From assembly GCA_947623975.1 (NCBI GenBank), contig CANQHY010000072.1, positions 1 to 6,233 of the forward strand: a stretch of 6,233 nucleotides of DNA, written 5' to 3'. Within the stretch, counting starts at the first letter, position 1, and each line of letters opens with the position of its first letter. The notes beneath the pieces are model-generated. The model was given only the letters and a program-made list of their open reading frames with translations. It was not told the DNA's origin and ran no database searches. This document shows positions 5,575-6,233 of this stretch, in pieces. Source of the DNA: an uncultured Bacilli bacterium. Lineage in GTDB: Bacteria > Bacillota_I > Bacilli_A > RF39 > UBA660. Both the position numbers and the translations under genes were made by a program.

Positions 5575-6087
5575 TTATCTTTTTTTATTGCTTATTTGGC
5601 TATATGCGTTTCTTTCTATATATGCTTGTTTTCGATTATTCTCCCAAATACCATAAGTAAAATCTATTATCATAAATATATATTGTATACCATTATCTTT
5701 TATAAAACCATAAATTATAAATCCTACTATAACGATCACTTCAATAGTTAACTCAAAAAAATGTTCCTTATCCCATTTATCGCTATAATATTTTATCTTC
5801 TCTTTTAAAGTAAAGGAACTATTTTCTAATGCACTAAACAAATTATTATCAGCCTGTTCTCTAAATTTTTCTTCTTTAATTTTTTCACCACTAAAAAATT
5901 CATTTAAATTAATACCTAAAATATTACATAAATCTCTATATAAAGATACATCTGGTAGGCATTTTCCATTTTCCCAACGACTTACTGACTTATCAGTTAC
6001 TCCTAATTTATAGGCGAGTTGCTCTTGTGTTAATTTTTGTTCTTTTCTTAAATTAGCAATAAACTTTCCTATTTTCTCTTGATCCAT
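5575..6087 (-). CDS. XRE-family regulator with hydrophobic C-terminal tail
   Basis: A 170-residue protein. Residues 5-60 form a Cro/cI-type helix-turn-helix: IGKFIANLRKEQKLTQEQLA followed by YKLGVTDKSVSRWENGKCLP, with recognition helix around DKSVSRWE. A charged linker follows (about 68-110), then two hydrophobic segments: ELTIEVIVIVGFIIYGFI (112-129) and IQYIFMIIDFTYGIW (134-148). This suggests a DNA-binding domain tethered to the membrane. Such regulators are common in Clostridia, often controlling neighbouring genes; the ligand is unknown. The start at ATG 6087 is chosen over an in-frame upstream codon at 6111 because AGGAGC lies at 6095-6100, 7 bases before it, and the family begins MDxxKIGxFI. 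The gene has its own promoter (6158-6186). The TfoX-like gene follows after about 95 bases; whether it is a target is only a guess. Confidence 0.88.
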   Translation of the reverse strand: MDQEKIGKFIANLRKEQKLTQEQLAYKLGVTDKSVSRWENGKCLPDVSLYRDLCNILGINLNEFFSGEKIKEEKFREQADNNLFSALENSSFTLKEKIKYYSDKWDKEHFFELTIEVIVIVGFIIYGFIKDNGIQYIFMIIDFTYGIWENNRKQAYIERNAYSQISNKKR

Positions 6088-6157
6088 ATTTCTTGCTCCT
6101 TTCAAGAACAATTATATAACCCATATAAAATAATAAACAGGACATAAAGAAAGAACT

Positions 6158-6186
6158 AGATAAATTGACTATCTAAGTTTTGTCAA
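6158..6186 (-). promoter_or_regulatory. Promoter of the XRE regulator gene
   Basis: The minus strand has a perfect -35 TTGACA (6181-6186), a 17-base spacer and a -10 TTATCT (6158-6163), about 70 bases before the ATG. The -10 sits in a short inverted repeat, AGATA (6158-6162) and TATCT (6170-6174), which could be an operator, perhaps for autoregulation. A second candidate with an extended -10 (TGG followed by TATAAT, 6205-6213) lies further upstream with only a poor -35. Confidence 0.55.
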
Positions 6187-6233
6187 CACTAAATTTATAT
6201 TAATATTATACCACGACTAAAAACACGAAAATA

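Noticed and set aside
5438..5751. Two plus-strand hydrophobic open frames (5438-5656, 5536-5751)
   Set aside because: Both overlap the AT-rich intergenic region and the XRE gene's membrane tail antisense; the hydrophobicity comes from T-rich codons and there is no ribosome binding site.
1..6233. CRISPR array, tRNA or rRNA genes, riboswitch
   Set aside because: No regularly spaced repeats, cloverleaf-like sequence or recognisable conserved RNA motifs were seen on either strand.

Overview
The window comes from a very AT-rich genome with standard-code genes: Trp is TGG and no TGA has to be read through. Several genes have AGGAGG-type ribosome binding sites. The gene families present (NitT/TauT-type ABC importer, large serine recombinase, class B-like sortase, TfoX-N protein, XRE regulators with membrane tails) fit a low-GC Bacillota, probably a clostridial or erysipelotrich-like host-associated bacterium. 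The species cannot be named from this sequence.

Layout. (1) Positions 1-797, minus strand: most of a short-chain dehydrogenase/reductase that runs off the left edge. (2) About 825-4708, plus strand: a three-gene ABC importer operon of the nitrate/sulfonate/taurine/thiamine-precursor type. Its substrate-binding protein has lost its 5' half, its ATPase gene is cut in two, and its permease is intact. (3) 1863-3753: a 1,893-bp insertion inside the ATPase gene, carrying on the minus strand a broken large serine recombinase and a sortase-like gene. (4) 4720-4757: an AT-rich hairpin with a T-run that closes the operon. (5) 4774-5158, minus: a decayed carboxymuconolactone decarboxylase/cupin gene. 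(6) 5180-5479, minus: a TfoX-N-domain protein. (7) 5575-6087, minus: an XRE regulator with a membrane tail, with a good promoter upstream.

The most notable feature is the small insertion. Removing bases 1864-3756 joins ...THDLGE to AISLSDR... and rebuilds a normal 249-residue ABC ATPase that ends inside the start of the permease gene. The junctions share GTGAA. Joining the two element ends in silico gives an attP-like site with strong dyad symmetry: 17 of 23 arm positions match, centred on an asymmetric GA dinucleotide. That is the expected form of a large serine recombinase site. The element is therefore a very small site-specific integrative element, or the reduced remnant of one, whose only cargo is a sortase-like protein lacking the usual catalytic Arg. 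Its recombinase carries a frameshifting internal deletion and seems to lack the coiled-coil segment, so excision would probably need a recombinase supplied in trans. The rest of the window also shows decay (truncated binding protein, CMD/cupin pseudogene), so a fossil insertion in an already dying operon is as likely as a regulated switch.
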